Part shown: positions 27,133-37,297 of the stretch, one piece after another
How positions within the stretch are numbered: position 1 is the stretch's first letter
How the letters are laid out: every line of letters begins with the position of its first letter
From: Cupriavidus necator
Lineage (GTDB): Bacteria > Pseudomonadota > Gammaproteobacteria > Burkholderiales > Burkholderiaceae
DNA length: 64,000 nt
Assembly: GCA_022041995.1 (NCBI GenBank)
Contig: CP074382.1
Span: forward strand, 372,001-436,000
Reading direction: 5' to 3'
The notes under the pieces: generated by a model
What the model was told of the DNA's origin: nothing
Database searches by the model: none
The model's input: the letters and a program-made list of their open reading frames with translations, nothing else
Translations under genes and position numbers: made by a program

Positions 27133-28401
27133 ATGTGCGACATCTCTGAGCAACAAGTACTAAAGCTGGACGGCGGAAAGCTGCTTGAACAAGTCCGGGT
27201 ACTAGGCGGAGTCGGGGCCGACGAGGACGTCGGCGGCCGGACTCGTATCGCGCTCACGGACAGCGAGAAGGCGGGCCGAGACCTGGTGGTGCGTTGGATG
27301 CGAGAACTGGACCTTGACGTCCAAGTAGACAGTATCGGCAACATCTTCGGTACGCTCAGGTCTGCAAAGGGCGATGGGTACCAAGCGCCTATGATGGTGG
27401 GTTCGCATATCGATACGGTCACCAACGCCGGCGCGCTGGATGGTTGTTACGGCGTGCTTGCGGGCCTTGCCGTAGCGCGCGCATATAGAGAGGCAGGAGT
27501 TCTTCCGTCTCGTTCCTTCACGGTGGGCGCCTTCACCAACGAGGAAGGGATTCGTTACCAGCCTGACATGATGGGTTCCCTGGTCTACGCCGGCGGCCTC
27601 CCCCTACAGCAAGCTCTGGACACCATTGGCACCGATGGCACGAAGCTGGGCGAAGAGCTGTCGCGAATCGGGTATGCGGGAACCATGGTGCCCGGCTCCA
27701 TCGTTCCTCATGAATACGTCGAGCTCCACATCGAACAGGGCCCGATTCTTGAAGCAGAGAACATCCTCATCGGGGTAGTCGAAAATCTCCAAGGCATCTC
27801 GTGGCAGCAGATCACGATTCAAGGCAACGCGAACCACGCCGGTACTACGCCGACGCATTTGCGCCATGACGCGGGCTGGGTGGCCTCCGCCATTGCGACG
27901 TTCGTTCGCGATCTGGCTGCAAATTCTGGCGGCACTACGCTAGCTACCGTAGGTTGCATGCGATTCGAGCCCAACGTCATCAACGTGATTCCGCGCAGGG
28001 CCACGCTGACGGTTGACCTGCGGGATCCGGATGAATCCCGGTTGCAGGCTGCCGAGAAGGCCCTCGCCGACTTTTTGGTGGACGTCGCAGAAAAAGAGGG
28101 CGTGAAGGTAAGCACAGAACAGCTCGTGCGGTTCTCACCTGTCGTTTTCGATGCCGACTTGGCAAATGAAATCGAAGCATCCGCCAAACGATTTGGGTTT
28201 AGTAATCGGCGCATGACGTCTGGCGCTGGCCACGACGCCCAGATGATCGCCCGCATTGCGCCGTCGGCAATGATTTTCGTGCCGAGCCGCGGCGGCATCA
28301 GCCATAACCCTCGAGAGCACACCGATGATGACCAACTTGTAATGGGTGCAGAGGTTCTTCTCGACGTCGTTAAGCGGCGTCTGGAGTGCGCTTCCCGGTA
28401 G
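27133..28401 (+). CDS. N-carbamoyl-L-amino acid amidohydrolase / hydantoinase-type M20 enzyme
   Basis: This 422-residue enzyme hydrolyses the ureido bond of N-carbamoyl amino acids (or ureidoglycolate-type compounds in the AllC branch). Motifs are VGSHIDTVTNAGALDG (metal His and Asp), FTNEEGIRY, ELHIEQGPILE, GNANHAGTTPTHLRHDA, SGAGHDAQMIA and HNPREHT, a full bimetal site plus the dimerisation domain. It is followed after 346 bp by diaminopropionate ammonia-lyase in the same direction, pointing to a shared catabolic route for a carbamoylated or ureido amino acid. AmaB/HyuC-like is the best label; AllC cannot be excluded. Confidence 0.85.
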   Translation: MCDISEQQVLKLDGGKLLEQVRVLGGVGADEDVGGRTRIALTDSEKAGRDLVVRWMRELDLDVQVDSIGNIFGTLRSAKGDGYQAPMMVGSHIDTVTNAGALDGCYGVLAGLAVARAYREAGVLPSRSFTVGAFTNEEGIRYQPDMMGSLVYAGGLPLQQALDTIGTDGTKLGEELSRIGYAGTMVPGSIVPHEYVELHIEQGPILEAENILIGVVENLQGISWQQITIQGNANHAGTTPTHLRHDAGWVASAIATFVRDLAANSGGTTLATVGCMRFEPNVINVIPRRATLTVDLRDPDESRLQAAEKALADFLVDVAEKEGVKVSTEQLVRFSPVVFDADLANEIEASAKRFGFSNRRMTSGAGHDAQMIARIAPSAMIFVPSRGGISHNPREHTDDDQLVMGAEVLLDVVKRRLECASR

Positions 28402-28437
28402 CCTTCCATAGCGTCTCCTGCATCGAGTTATATCGGC

Positions 28438-28455
28438 GGCCCGCAATTGCGGGCC
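28438..28455. terminator. Palindromic hairpin after the carbamoylase gene
   Basis: GGCCCGCAATTGCGGGCC is a perfect 18-bp palindrome, followed by attcttcgttt. The weak T run makes it a plausible but not strong terminator between the carbamoylase and the ammonia-lyase genes. Confidence 0.5.
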
Positions 28456-28747
28456 ATTCTTCGTTTACCCTCTGCGCCGGCATTTGGGGGAATTTCTCCC
28501 CTCTGAGCTCGTGGCGCGTAAATGCTGCACGCAAGTCCCGCGGCTTTACGACGACGAAAATCGCGCGTTTGTTTCTTTTGCGAACATCAAAACGCCGCGT
28601 AATTTCACACCACTCCTACTACCATCGTCTCAGACCTCCCTTGGACAGGCGCCAATACTGACGGGGCAAACACGAATGAGCGGAGGAGTCGTCCGGCAGC
28701 GCCGTCCACCGACGACATCAGAATCGCTCTCATCGCAGGACCCATCG

Positions 28748-29971
28748 ATGATCATCGCTAACGAGAAAGCCGCCTTCAATCCGTATCCTGCAGAACTGCA
28801 GGCAATCATGAATGTCGCGACCGCCGACGAGAGCTTGGCTTGGCTCTCTTGCTGGAACCAACTGTCCGACCGACCGACCCCGCTCTACAGTCTCCCGGAC
28901 ATGGCAGCGCGCCTCGATGTCGGCTCGATTAGCGTCAAGGACGAATCGGTTCGGTCTCCGTTGGGTAGCTTCAAGGCTCTGGGGGCTCCAATCGCGCTGA
29001 TTCGCCTGATTCTGCGCCGCTGGCCAGATGAGAGCATCGACCCTCGGGACCTTGTCGCCGGCAAGTATGCGGATCTGGTCAAAGGATTCACAGTAGTGAG
29101 CGCTACCGATGGCAACCATGGCCGGGCGCTCGCTGCTGCTGCGCAGTCGATTGGCTGCGCTTGCACCATCGTTCTCCACGCAAACGTCAGCCAGGAGCGA
29201 GAAGCCGCTATTGCGGCTTACGGTGCCAGAATCGTCCGGATAGTCGGCAACTATGATGAGTCAGTCGAAGAAGCGGCGCGACTCGCCAGCACCCATGGCT
29301 GGAGCGTTGTCGCTGACACGTCCTACGATGGCTATGAAGACATTCCTCGCGATGTCATGCAAGGCTACGGTGCCATCGCTGCTGAGGCCATCGCGCAGAC
29401 ACGCGCAAATTCCTCTGGAGAATGCCCCTACACGCATGTTTTCTTGCAAGGCGGCGTGGGTGGTTTGGCAGCAGGCGTTGTTAGCTACATCTGGGAAATC
29501 TACGGCGCGCGCCGTCCGAAGTTCATCGTGGTGGAACCAGAGCAAGCTGATTGCCTGTTTCAGAGCGCGAAGCATGGCCGACCGGCCAAGGCTACCGGGT
29601 CGGTAGATTCAGTGATGGCCGGACTCGCATGCGGCGAGACATCTCCCCTGGCGTGGCGTTTTTTGCAGGAAAGTGTCGACCTGTTCATGACCATCTCTGA
29701 TGACGACGCAGTCACTGCCATGCATATGCTTGCGCGCGGTAGCGAGCGTGATGTGCCCATTGTTTCCGGCGAATCAGGCGCTGCGGGACTCGCCGGTCTT
29801 GCGGTGCTCCGCGAGCATAAGGGGCTGCTCGCTGAGATCGGAGTTGACTCGAACTCCCGGGTCTTGCTGATCAGCACCGAAGGCGCAACGGCTCCCAAGG
29901 CCTTCCAACAACTTGTCGGTGTAGCCCCGGAATCGATCGTCGTCCGTCAAGCGGAATGGCTCGCTAGGTAG
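28748..29971 (+). CDS. dpaL: Diaminopropionate ammonia-lyase
   Basis: This is a PLP fold-type II enzyme of about 407 residues. It converts 2,3-diaminopropionate to pyruvate and ammonia. The PLP lysine is K76 in SPLGSFKALG, the position known for this family; the phosphate loop is QGGVGGLAAG, and ATDGNHGRALA and GESGAAGLAGL are conserved. The ATG at 28748 was chosen because MIIANEKAAFNPYP resembles family N-termini and GCAGGA lies upstream; the frame is open for 88 codons further upstream without family similarity. In several bacteria this gene sits with hydantoinase or carbamoylase genes, as here. Confidence 0.88.
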   Translation: MIIANEKAAFNPYPAELQAIMNVATADESLAWLSCWNQLSDRPTPLYSLPDMAARLDVGSISVKDESVRSPLGSFKALGAPIALIRLILRRWPDESIDPRDLVAGKYADLVKGFTVVSATDGNHGRALAAAAQSIGCACTIVLHANVSQEREAAIAAYGARIVRIVGNYDESVEEAARLASTHGWSVVADTSYDGYEDIPRDVMQGYGAIAAEAIAQTRANSSGECPYTHVFLQGGVGGLAAGVVSYIWEIYGARRPKFIVVEPEQADCLFQSAKHGRPAKATGSVDSVMAGLACGETSPLAWRFLQESVDLFMTISDDDAVTAMHMLARGSERDVPIVSGESGAAGLAGLAVLREHKGLLAEIGVDSNSRVLLISTEGATAPKAFQQLVGVAPESIVVRQAEWLAR

Positions 29972-30093
29972 TACAGCACCCGCGCCTGTCTACTGATGGT
30001 CGAGACAGTGTTCTGGAGTAGATCCGGAACACTTTGCAGCAAGCCCACAACTATTAGAAGTGCAAATCCCATCCACCAAAGGAGGAAGACAAC

Positions 30094-31059
30094 CATGGTC
30101 CGTTCGACTATTGCCCTATCCCTGGCCGGCCTGCTCGCATTGTCGGTCAGTTCTGTCCACGCCCAGGGGAGCACGGCACCCGTAAGAATTCTGGTCGGAT
30201 TCGCGGCCGGCGGCGCTGTTGATTCCGTGGGCCGCGCGCTAGCCGAGCGACTTCGTGTCACGCTGAAACAGCCTGTTATCGTTGAAAATCGCCCTGGCGC
30301 CAATCAACGATTGGCGCTGAGTGAACTCAAACGTTCCGCTCCCGACGGTCAAACTCTCGTCTTGTCCAATAGCGCCCCGTTTACGGTATTTCCTCACGCA
30401 TACAAGAAGCTGGAGTTCGACCCCGCGAAGGATTTCACACCCATTGGACGCGTGGCGACCTATGAATTGTGCCTTGCCGTCGGTCCAAAGGTGCCAGCCG
30501 GCGGCATCAAAGAAGTCCTGATGTGGGCAAAGGCACACCCTTCTGAAGCATCATATGGCACATCCGGCCCTGGCAACATTAGCCACTTCCTTGGCGGCAT
30601 GATCGGAAACGCGACGGGAGTCCAGTTGCAGCATGTCCCGTACAAAGGTGGATCGCCTGCTCTTGTCGACCTTGCAGGGGGCAGATTCCCATGATTATCG
30701 ACACCATCTATGAACCCATGGAAATGTCGAAATCCGGCAAGGTGCGGATTCTCGCCACCACAGGTGAGCGTCGCAGTCCATTCCTGCCAAACGTGCCGAC
30801 CCTTCGCGAATCCGGAATCAACGTATCTGCCGACGCCTACGTTGCTCTCTATGGCCCGGCCGGTATGTCCGCTGACAAAGTGCAGCGGCTAAGCAAGGCC
30901 TTGTCCGAAGCCATGCAATCACCGGAACTGCAAAAGCGGATCCAGCAGTTTGCGATGACCCATTCGTACTCCACGCCTACCGAACTGGCTCAGCTTCAGG
31001 CGACAACACTTGCGCAATGGGAAGGTCCGATCAAGTCGAGCGGCTTTTCGGCAGACTGA
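30094..31059 (+). pseudogene. Bug/TctC-type periplasmic binding protein, one frame break
   Basis: A strong AAAGGAGG site precedes ATG 30094. The signal peptide (LLALSVSSVHAQ) is followed by the Bug fold (VRILVGFAAGGAVDSVGRALAERL, VENRPGAN, HVPYKGGSPALVDLAGG) and, in the next frame from 30691, the C-terminal lobe (MIIDTIYEP, NVPTLRESG). The break is in a run of five G at about 30676-30680; six G would give LAGGQIPMIID and one continuous protein of 322 residues. Either a true frameshift or a read error. Bug proteins bind small carboxylates or amino compounds for tripartite transport; no TctAB-type membrane partner is present. Confidence 0.82.
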
Positions 31060-31105
31060 CAATCCTTCAACGTCCGTTGTTTCCGCGGACCAGGGCATTC
31101 CCCCC

Positions 31106-31147
31106 AGCCGGCTACTGCTTCAGGGTGGCCGGCTATTTTTTTGCGGC
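31106..31147 (+). terminator. Rho-independent terminator
   Basis: The stem AGCCGGC (31106-31112) pairs with GCCGGCT (31128-31134), followed by an A and seven T. It ends the carbamoylase-lyase-Bug transcription unit. Confidence 0.85.
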
Positions 31148-31289
31148 CTACTATTCCCCACTCGGCACGGGAGGTGGACATTTGTTGCATTCCGCTCGCC
31201 GAAAAAAGGCCAACGTGGGTCTCGTTGCGTAACGAAGCTGCGACAATGAGGTCCTCATTCGCCATTCTCAAGGCGGCACGGAACAGATT

Positions 31290-31754
31290 ATGCAACTCGA
31301 TTCATACGACATTAAGCTGCTGAGCCTTCTGCAATCGAACAGCAAACTGTCTCAGAGGCAACTTTCCGAGGCGGTCAATCTCTCACCGTCGGCCGTCAAC
31401 CGAAGGATTTCAGCCCTCGAGGCGGGAGGGGTAATTACTTCGACCGTCGCCATAGTGGATCCCGTGGCCGTCGGACGGCCCATCACAATCCTGGTGGAGG
31501 TCAAGTTAGAGAATGAGCGCATCGATTTGCTCGATGAGGTCAGGACGCGCTTCAACAATAGCCCTCAGATTCAGCAGGTCTACTATGTGACAGGGGATTT
31601 CGACTTCCTGCTCATCGTCAACGTCAAAGACATGACAGAGTATGAGCAGCTAACCCGTGAACTGTTCTTTGTCTCCGGCAATATTAAGCAATTCAAAACC
31701 TACGTTGCCATGCAACGGTCGAAGGTCTCGCTTCAAGTTCCCCTGAGGGAGTGA
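31290..31754 (+). CDS. Lrp/AsnC-family transcriptional regulator
   Basis: This 154-residue protein has an N-terminal winged HTH (DIKLLSLLQSNSKLSQRQLSEAVNLSPSAVNRRISALEAGGVI) and a C-terminal RAM ligand-binding domain (VYYVTGDFDFLLIVNVKDM). Lrp proteins sense amino acids. Its place between the amino-acid catabolic genes and the gamma-glutamyltransferase gene, same strand, suggests local control of that block. Complete. Confidence 0.9.
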   Translation: MQLDSYDIKLLSLLQSNSKLSQRQLSEAVNLSPSAVNRRISALEAGGVITSTVAIVDPVAVGRPITILVEVKLENERIDLLDEVRTRFNNSPQIQQVYYVTGDFDFLLIVNVKDMTEYEQLTRELFFVSGNIKQFKTYVAMQRSKVSLQVPLRE

Positions 31755-31924
31755 AGGTGGCACGGCACGTGCCGTCGTACAGTCAATGTGCCATTGAAAT
31801 CAGCGATTTCGTTGCGTTCTGGACCATCACATTGCACCGAGATTGCACGCAAGTGCGCCTAGCATTTCCTCACACCGCGTTGCCTCGCTCTCAACGAGTC
31901 GCGGCCGCAAACATGGGGATATAG

Positions 31925-33511
31925 ATGCGTGAATTTTGCAAACCCGGTCGGTCAGTGGCCGTCGGCACCAAGGGGATGGTGGCAACTTCGAATCCACAAG
32001 CTGCACTTGCAGGACTCGACGTGCTTCGGGCTGGTGGTAACGCCGTAGATGCAGCCGTTGCGATTGCCGCAATGCTTGCCGTGGTAGAACCAACACAGAC
32101 TGGCATCGGCGGGGACTGTTTCGTACTGGTAAAGAAGAACGGTCAACCGCCTATCGCGCTAAACGGTGCGGGATGGGCGCCAAAAGGTGTAAGTGGAGAA
32201 GCATTGCGCCAAGATGGCCTTACAGCGATTCCCACCATTAGCGTTCACGCCGTAACGGTGCCCGGCGCAGTCAGAGCTTGGGAGCGGCTACTCGTGGATC
32301 ACGGAACGCAACCGTTTGAGAACCTCCTCCGGCCAGCCATCGAAGCTGCTGAGTTCGGGTACATCGTCACCGAACGTCTTGCTCGAGACTGGGCCCGAAA
32401 TGCCGAGAAAGTATCGTCCACGCCCGAAGCGAAAGAAGTGTTTCTGGGCGACGGGCAAGCGCCAGTGGTTGGCGATCGGCGTGCTAACCGAAAGCTTGGC
32501 AAGGCGCTTCGAGCCATCGCAAATGACGGCGCGGACGCGTTCTACAACGGATGGATTGCCGAAGACATTGTGCAGGCGCTCAAAGCGCGGGGAAGCGCTG
32601 TATCGCTGGACGACTTTGTCGAATACGCACCGGAGTATGTTTCTCCGATTTCCGCTACATATCGAGGTTACGAGCTCTGGGAATGCCCGCCGAACGGCCA
32701 GGGAATCATTGCGCTACAAATGGCTTCCATGCTGAACGCGTTCAAACTCGGCGAGTTTGGCGCCCTGAGCGCGGAACGTTTCCACCTCTTAGGCGAAATC
32801 TCCCGGCTCGCCTACACGCAGCGTGACAGTTTCGTGTGCGACCCGGGTTTCCATCCAGTTGACGTCGAGAGGATGCTGTCTCCGAAGTATATCAACGAAC
32901 TGGTTGCAAGAGTGAGCCTGCATCAGCGCACGGAGAACCTTACACCTACGCGCACGCCCGAACATCGCGACACGGTGTTCATTTCTGTAGTAGACGCCAA
33001 CGGCACCATGGTTGCTTTTATCAATTCCATTTTCGATGACTTCGGCAGTGGCCTGGTTGCCCCCGCTTCTGGAGTGCTCCTCCAGAACCGCGGATGCGGG
33101 TTCGTCCTGGAGCAGGGACATCCCAATGAGATCGCTGGCCGTAAGCGTCCCATGCATACCATCATTCCAGCGTTGCTGACGAGGGATGGGGAAGCCGTGA
33201 TGTCCTTCGGTGTTACTGGCGGCCATTTCCAACCTGCTGGCCAGATCCAGGTGTTGTCGAACATCGTGGATTATGGGATGTCGGTGCAGCAAGCCATCGA
33301 ACATCCCCGTATGTTTGCAAGAGGCGATTCCTTCGAGCTCGAGCAAACGGTACCCGAGGAAGTTTGGCAAGGGCTGAGACAGCGTGGCCACAAACCCACC
33401 GTGTCGGTCAATCCTTTGGGGACCAGCCAGGCGATCTGGATGGATCGTTCGCGTGGCATCCTTTTTGGCGGAGCCGACGGGCGGCGTGACGGTATGGCAA
33501 TCGGCTACTAA
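31925..33511 (+). CDS. Gamma-glutamyltransferase family protein
   Basis: This is a 528-residue Ntn-hydrolase. The autoprocessing and catalytic threonine is T350 in HRDTVFISVVDANG, and the conserved RKRPMHTIIPAL and GVTGGHFQPAGQIQVLSNIVDYGM segments follow. The N-terminal subunit signature GMVATSNPQAALAGLDVLRAGGNAVDAAVA is intact. There is no signal peptide, so it is probably cytosolic, more like GGT-related acylases or hydrolases of gamma-glutamylated amines than the periplasmic enzyme. It follows the Lrp gene by 170 bp. Confidence 0.88.
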   Translation: MREFCKPGRSVAVGTKGMVATSNPQAALAGLDVLRAGGNAVDAAVAIAAMLAVVEPTQTGIGGDCFVLVKKNGQPPIALNGAGWAPKGVSGEALRQDGLTAIPTISVHAVTVPGAVRAWERLLVDHGTQPFENLLRPAIEAAEFGYIVTERLARDWARNAEKVSSTPEAKEVFLGDGQAPVVGDRRANRKLGKALRAIANDGADAFYNGWIAEDIVQALKARGSAVSLDDFVEYAPEYVSPISATYRGYELWECPPNGQGIIALQMASMLNAFKLGEFGALSAERFHLLGEISRLAYTQRDSFVCDPGFHPVDVERMLSPKYINELVARVSLHQRTENLTPTRTPEHRDTVFISVVDANGTMVAFINSIFDDFGSGLVAPASGVLLQNRGCGFVLEQGHPNEIAGRKRPMHTIIPALLTRDGEAVMSFGVTGGHFQPAGQIQVLSNIVDYGMSVQQAIEHPRMFARGDSFELEQTVPEEVWQGLRQRGHKPTVSVNPLGTSQAIWMDRSRGILFGGADGRRDGMAIGY

Positions 33512-33699
33512 CCCGCACGGCAGTCATTCTCCGATTCCATGGGCAATGACCGGGTCTGGCCGAGCTCGGCCGGCTTGCTGTCGCGTTGAACGGATACCGC
33601 GTTACGCCGCCAACCGGGCCGCCTGGCGTTAGACCCGGAAATGCTCGATCGACTGGCCTGCGTTGACCGCACGCTGCAGCCAGTCCGGCAGATCCCCAT

Positions 33700-34290
33700 A
33701 CCCGTCCCGGACGTGGCCCTGGGCGTCCCGGAATCGGACGGGACCGCACGATCCGCAAGCGGGCGCTCAGCAAAACAGCCCGCGTGCTGCAAGTCGGCCA
33801 GGTGCTTCCCTCCACCAGGATGGCGGCATCGGCGAAGAACAGGTCACAATGCATGAGTCTCAGGTAGCGCTCCAGGAAGTCCCGGGTGCGACCGTTGGGG
33901 TCGTGCGGGTCGTTGGCCGTCGCCGTAAAAAGCGGCCATGCTCAGAACCTGAGACCGTTGCATGCCTGCATCGGTGATTCGGCGGAAATACCGGATCGGC
34001 CTAAAGCTCGAAGAGCACGTGCGGCGAATGTGTCGAGACGACGACCTGACTCGTGCAGTACCGCGCATCCTCATCGGGTACGGCAAGGATGTCTAGAACT
34101 TTGCGGATGAAAACCTGCTGCAACTGAGCATGCAGGTGGGCTTCGGGCTCCTCAATGAAGACCAAGTGTAGCGGGGGCGATTTTCCTCAATGTCCAGCCA
34201 TCTGGCGTGGACATCGAGCAGTTCGACGACCATGTAGATAAGCTTCTTAAAGCCAAGGCCGTTGTACCGGTCCGGCAATGTGGCCTCCGT
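33700..34290 (-). pseudogene. OLD-family ATPase/nuclease remnant
   Basis: Scattered frames on the minus strand give NGLGFKKLIYMVVELLDVHARW, then LHLVFIEEPEAHLHAQLQQV (Walker B/signature region of AAA15-type ATPases), VVVSTHSPHVLFEL (the His loop), and LRLMHCDLFFADAAILVEG (start of a TOPRIM nuclease domain). Order and spacing match OLD-family endonucleases, some of which are anti-phage systems. At least three frame breaks and missing ends show it is dead. The flank 33512-33699 holds nothing clear. Confidence 0.65.
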
Positions 34291-34553
34291 CTCGCAGTCG
34301 CTTTAGTGTGTTCGCTGACTAGGGCGCATGCGGCAATGAGAATGGCAAACGCCGAAGGCTTCCTGCTGCATGAGCAACCTCGCTTGTCTCGGAGCGAGAT
34401 TCTGTAATCAAATTTGTTCTTTTATCGAAGATCAGTAACGAATCCGTGGTTATGAGTAACAAATATCCTTCAATAATTGCCTTCTTTTCATTTTCAGTCT
34501 TCGCGGAAAGCTGAATAGGAATCCCCGCCTCCGTATCCAACAATCCTGAGGAA

Positions 34554-35170
34554 ATGGCGTTCACCCAATTCCATCCGGATGTGAAGATCGTGCCTCCAGT
34601 CGGCAACCAGGAAGAGATCGTGCGCATGCTGGGGATGCACGAAATCGATCTGGCCATCATCGGGCGGCCGCCTTCCGAGCTCAGGACGAAGGCGGTGACC
34701 TTTGCCAAGCATCCGATAGCCTTCATTGCCGCACCCGATCACCCATTGGTGGCCCGCCGGCACATCACGCTGCACGATTTGCTTGCGGAAAACCTGCTGG
34801 TCCGTGAGCCCGGCTCTGGTACGCGCGATACCGTCGAACGCCTGTTCCGCGAGGCGGGGGCTGCGCTTCCCGCATGGATCCGAGCTGTCCAGCAATGCGG
34901 CGATCAAGCGCATGGTCTCGGCCGGGTTGGGCATCGCGTTCCTGTCGTTGCATGCCTGTATGCTGGAGTTCGAAGCGGGGCTGATCGATGTGCTGCCGCT
35001 CGCAGGCAACCGGGTGGAGCCCGACTGGTATGTGGCGCACCTGCCGGCTGTACGGTTGCCGGCGCTCGCGTCGGCATTCCGCGCGTTCCTGGTTGAGAAC
35101 GGGCCAGAGGAGATCCACCGGCAACTCGAATCGTTCGACGGTATTCTCAAGCGGCTGCATCAGTCCGAAC
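34554..35170 (+). pseudogene. LysR-type regulator, effector domain only
   Basis: The substrate-binding domain of a LysR (CbbR-like) regulator is readable: EIVRMLGMHEIDLAIIGRPP, FIAAPDHPLVARR, LLVREPGSGTRDTVERLF, then in another frame GSELSSNAAIKRMVSAGLGIAFLSLH. The break is a run of five G at about 34857-34861; four G would give REAGLRFPHGSELSSN in one frame. The N-terminal HTH is missing altogether, so it is non-functional whatever the run length. The 260 bp upstream show no gene. Confidence 0.75.
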
Positions 35171-35204
35171 GATGGCGGTCAAAACGCGCCGCCAGGCTGC
35201 ACAC

Positions 35205-35690
35205 TTACTTCCTGATCAGGTGCAGCCCCCAGCGTGACAGGCCTTTGTCACCGTTCTGGCTGGCGATCACCGGCAGCAGCAATAAGCGGGTCTTCCCCCG
35301 GGCTGCGGGATCGGTGGCATGGGCGCCGCGGTAGCGCGTCAGTTCGGCAATCAGCTCGCCGGTGACCGGCACCAGCTGGTTCTGGTTGCCCTTGCCGGTG
35401 ACCTCCAGCATAGAGCACGGGCGAGAGCCAGCGGCAGCGCGTCGTATGCAGCCGCTCGCGTTCGGTGGCGGCCAGTCGTTACCGGCATCGGCTTGATCGT
35501 GTCCTTGCCGGCATCCCACAACTCGTGACTGAGGTAGCGCGTGATCCGCGCCTTGGCCGGCGTGCGGTGGCGGAGCGCGAATGCGAGCGGATTGCCGGCC
35601 AGGTAGCCGGCTTCGGTCAGCCACGCGAACCCTGGTTAAGGATCACCAGCGCCTCGCGCACGCTGGCGGGCGACGCGAGCTTGCCTTGGC
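35205..35690 (-). pseudogene. Tyrosine recombinase/integrase remnant
   Basis: Frames on the minus strand give LTEAGYLAGNPLAFALR (core-binding domain) and VTGKGNQNQLVPVTGELIAEL (start of the catalytic domain, with the GKGNK-like beta loop). The Arg-His-Tyr active site is not present in full. Several frame breaks. A relic of an integrated element. Confidence 0.6.
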
Positions 35691-35709
35691 TCGTTGCAGG
35701 ACGGTAAAA

Positions 35710-36180
35710 CTATTCCGGCTTGACGTTGGCTGCCTTCGCCACTTGCGTCCACGTAACAGTGTCCTGTTTGATTCGCCGCGCAAATTCTGCCGAAGGGATA
35801 CCACCGGGCTGTGCCCCCATGCTTGCCAGTCGCTCCTTGACGTCAGCGCTTTGGACGCTCTTCTGAACCTCGGCCTGAAGCTTGGCAACAAGCTCCGGCG
35901 GCGTTCCCTTTGGTGCGGCGAGGCCAAACCAATTGGTGACGGCGTAGTCCTTCAGGCCAGCTTCGGTAAATGTCGGCACGTCAGGGAGAGTCGGTACACG
36001 CGCTGCGCCGGTGACCGCCAGCGCGCGTGCCTTGCCGCCCTTGACTTGCGGGATAGCGGTCGGCGTCGCGGTGATCAGCAGGTCTACGTTGCCGGCGATC
36101 AGACCCATCAGCGCTTCGCCGGCGCCCTTGTAGGGAATGTGGGTCAGGGCGACGCCCGAGCTCTTCTCGAAATGCGGTTT
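35710..36180 (-). pseudogene. Bug/TctC-type binding protein, N-terminally truncated
   Basis: The C-terminal two-thirds of a Bug protein (HIPYKGAGEALMGLIAGNVDLLI, PTLPDVPTFTEAGLKDYAVTNWFGLAAPKGTPPELV) runs from a junction near 36180 to the stop at 35710. The signal peptide and N-terminal lobe are missing. It lies downstream of the CitE-like gene in the same direction, a common pairing in Burkholderiales. Confidence 0.8.
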
Positions 36181-36242
36181 CGTGCAAAAAAGCTTGACAG
36201 GGAAAAGTCTGCTGTAAGCGCATCGTCTATGCTTTCTGGAGG

Positions 36243-37136
36243 CTAATCAATACCCTCGACATCGGCAAGTATGCGATGAGCAAGACGAAGGTGCGGACGA
36301 TCAATCATCAAATTATCGAGCCTAGCGACACCCTGTGCGCTTGTGCTAGAAAAAGCCTCCACTACGCGCCGTGCCCAACTTATTTCGTCTTCACGAGGTG
36401 CGAAGGCCTGATTGATCATATCAATATGCGCGGGATGTGCAGCAGCTTTCGCACTAAATCCATCCCGTTTTGCAGACGACGCTTCTAGTGCTATCCGCTC
36501 CGTATCGCAAAGAACCGTACTTACTGCGTCGATAGCATCAATACCAGCCTGAGCGGCCGCCAGTAAACACATGGTTCGAGCAACGGCAAAAGGAGGGGTA
36601 AGGCTATGACCCTCGTGAGAGGCGAGCGTTCCAAGGTCGGCGGCGAGATCCTCAACACCCCACATTAAAGCACGAAGACGCATCGGCGCATTCCTGTACG
36701 AAGACAAACCAAATACGCCCTCGGAGGACTCAGTGGCCATTGCAATAATACCGGTCTCCCAATTTCCGTCTAAGAGAGCTACCTCCATCGCAGATAGATA
36801 GTCGCAGAGACGGTGAATGTCCTGAACACCGCGACATTTTGGAAGCACGATTGCATCCGGCCTGTGCGGAATCACAGCCGCAAGGTCATTTAATATGTGT
36901 GCGGACGATAGTCCATTGACACGGACCAGCAGCGATGGACGCATATCTTCCGCGTACTCTGTTAGGAAAGCACTTAGTTTTCGCTGCGCACTTGCCTTAT
37001 CCTTCTCGGGAATACTATCCTCCAGATCAAATATGAGCCCATCTGCATTCGATCGCAGCGATGCCGCAAGTTTCCGCTCACTGTCCGCAGGGACGAAGAG
37101 CAAGGATCGGAGTTTTCGGGTGGTCCAAGTATTCAT
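36243..37136 (-). CDS. HpcH/HpaI aldolase / CitE-family lyase
   Basis: This 297-residue TIM-barrel protein of the citrate-lyase beta superfamily has RSLLFVPADSERKL at the N-terminus, DLEDSIPEKDK (metal-binding Asp and Glu), VRVNG, VLPKCRGVQDI, GIIAMATESSEGVFGL and MWGVEDLAADLG. Members act on malyl-CoA, citramalyl-CoA or similar acyl-CoA esters. The ATG at 37134-37136 was chosen; the open frame upstream belongs to a different, truncated gene. Intact, but its partner Bug gene is broken. Confidence 0.82.
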   Translation of the reverse strand: MNTWTTRKLRSLLFVPADSERKLAASLRSNADGLIFDLEDSIPEKDKASAQRKLSAFLTEYAEDMRPSLLVRVNGLSSAHILNDLAAVIPHRPDAIVLPKCRGVQDIHRLCDYLSAMEVALLDGNWETGIIAMATESSEGVFGLSSYRNAPMRLRALMWGVEDLAADLGTLASHEGHSLTPPFAVARTMCLLAAAQAGIDAIDAVSTVLCDTERIALEASSAKRDGFSAKAAAHPAHIDMINQAFAPREDEISWARRVVEAFSSTSAQGVARLDNLMIDRPHLRLAHRILADVEGID

Positions 37137-37297
37137 GCGTTGCAGTATAAGTAGGGCGTTTCGCTTCCCAATTGATTTTTGAACTCGCGAAAGCGAGTGA
37201 CGCGGAGCGCATACTCTCGATGCTCTGTCGGCTATCGATTTAGATCGGCATACTTTCCGTGCTTTCAATCCGTGGCGCCAAGAGCGCTTGGTGGAAA

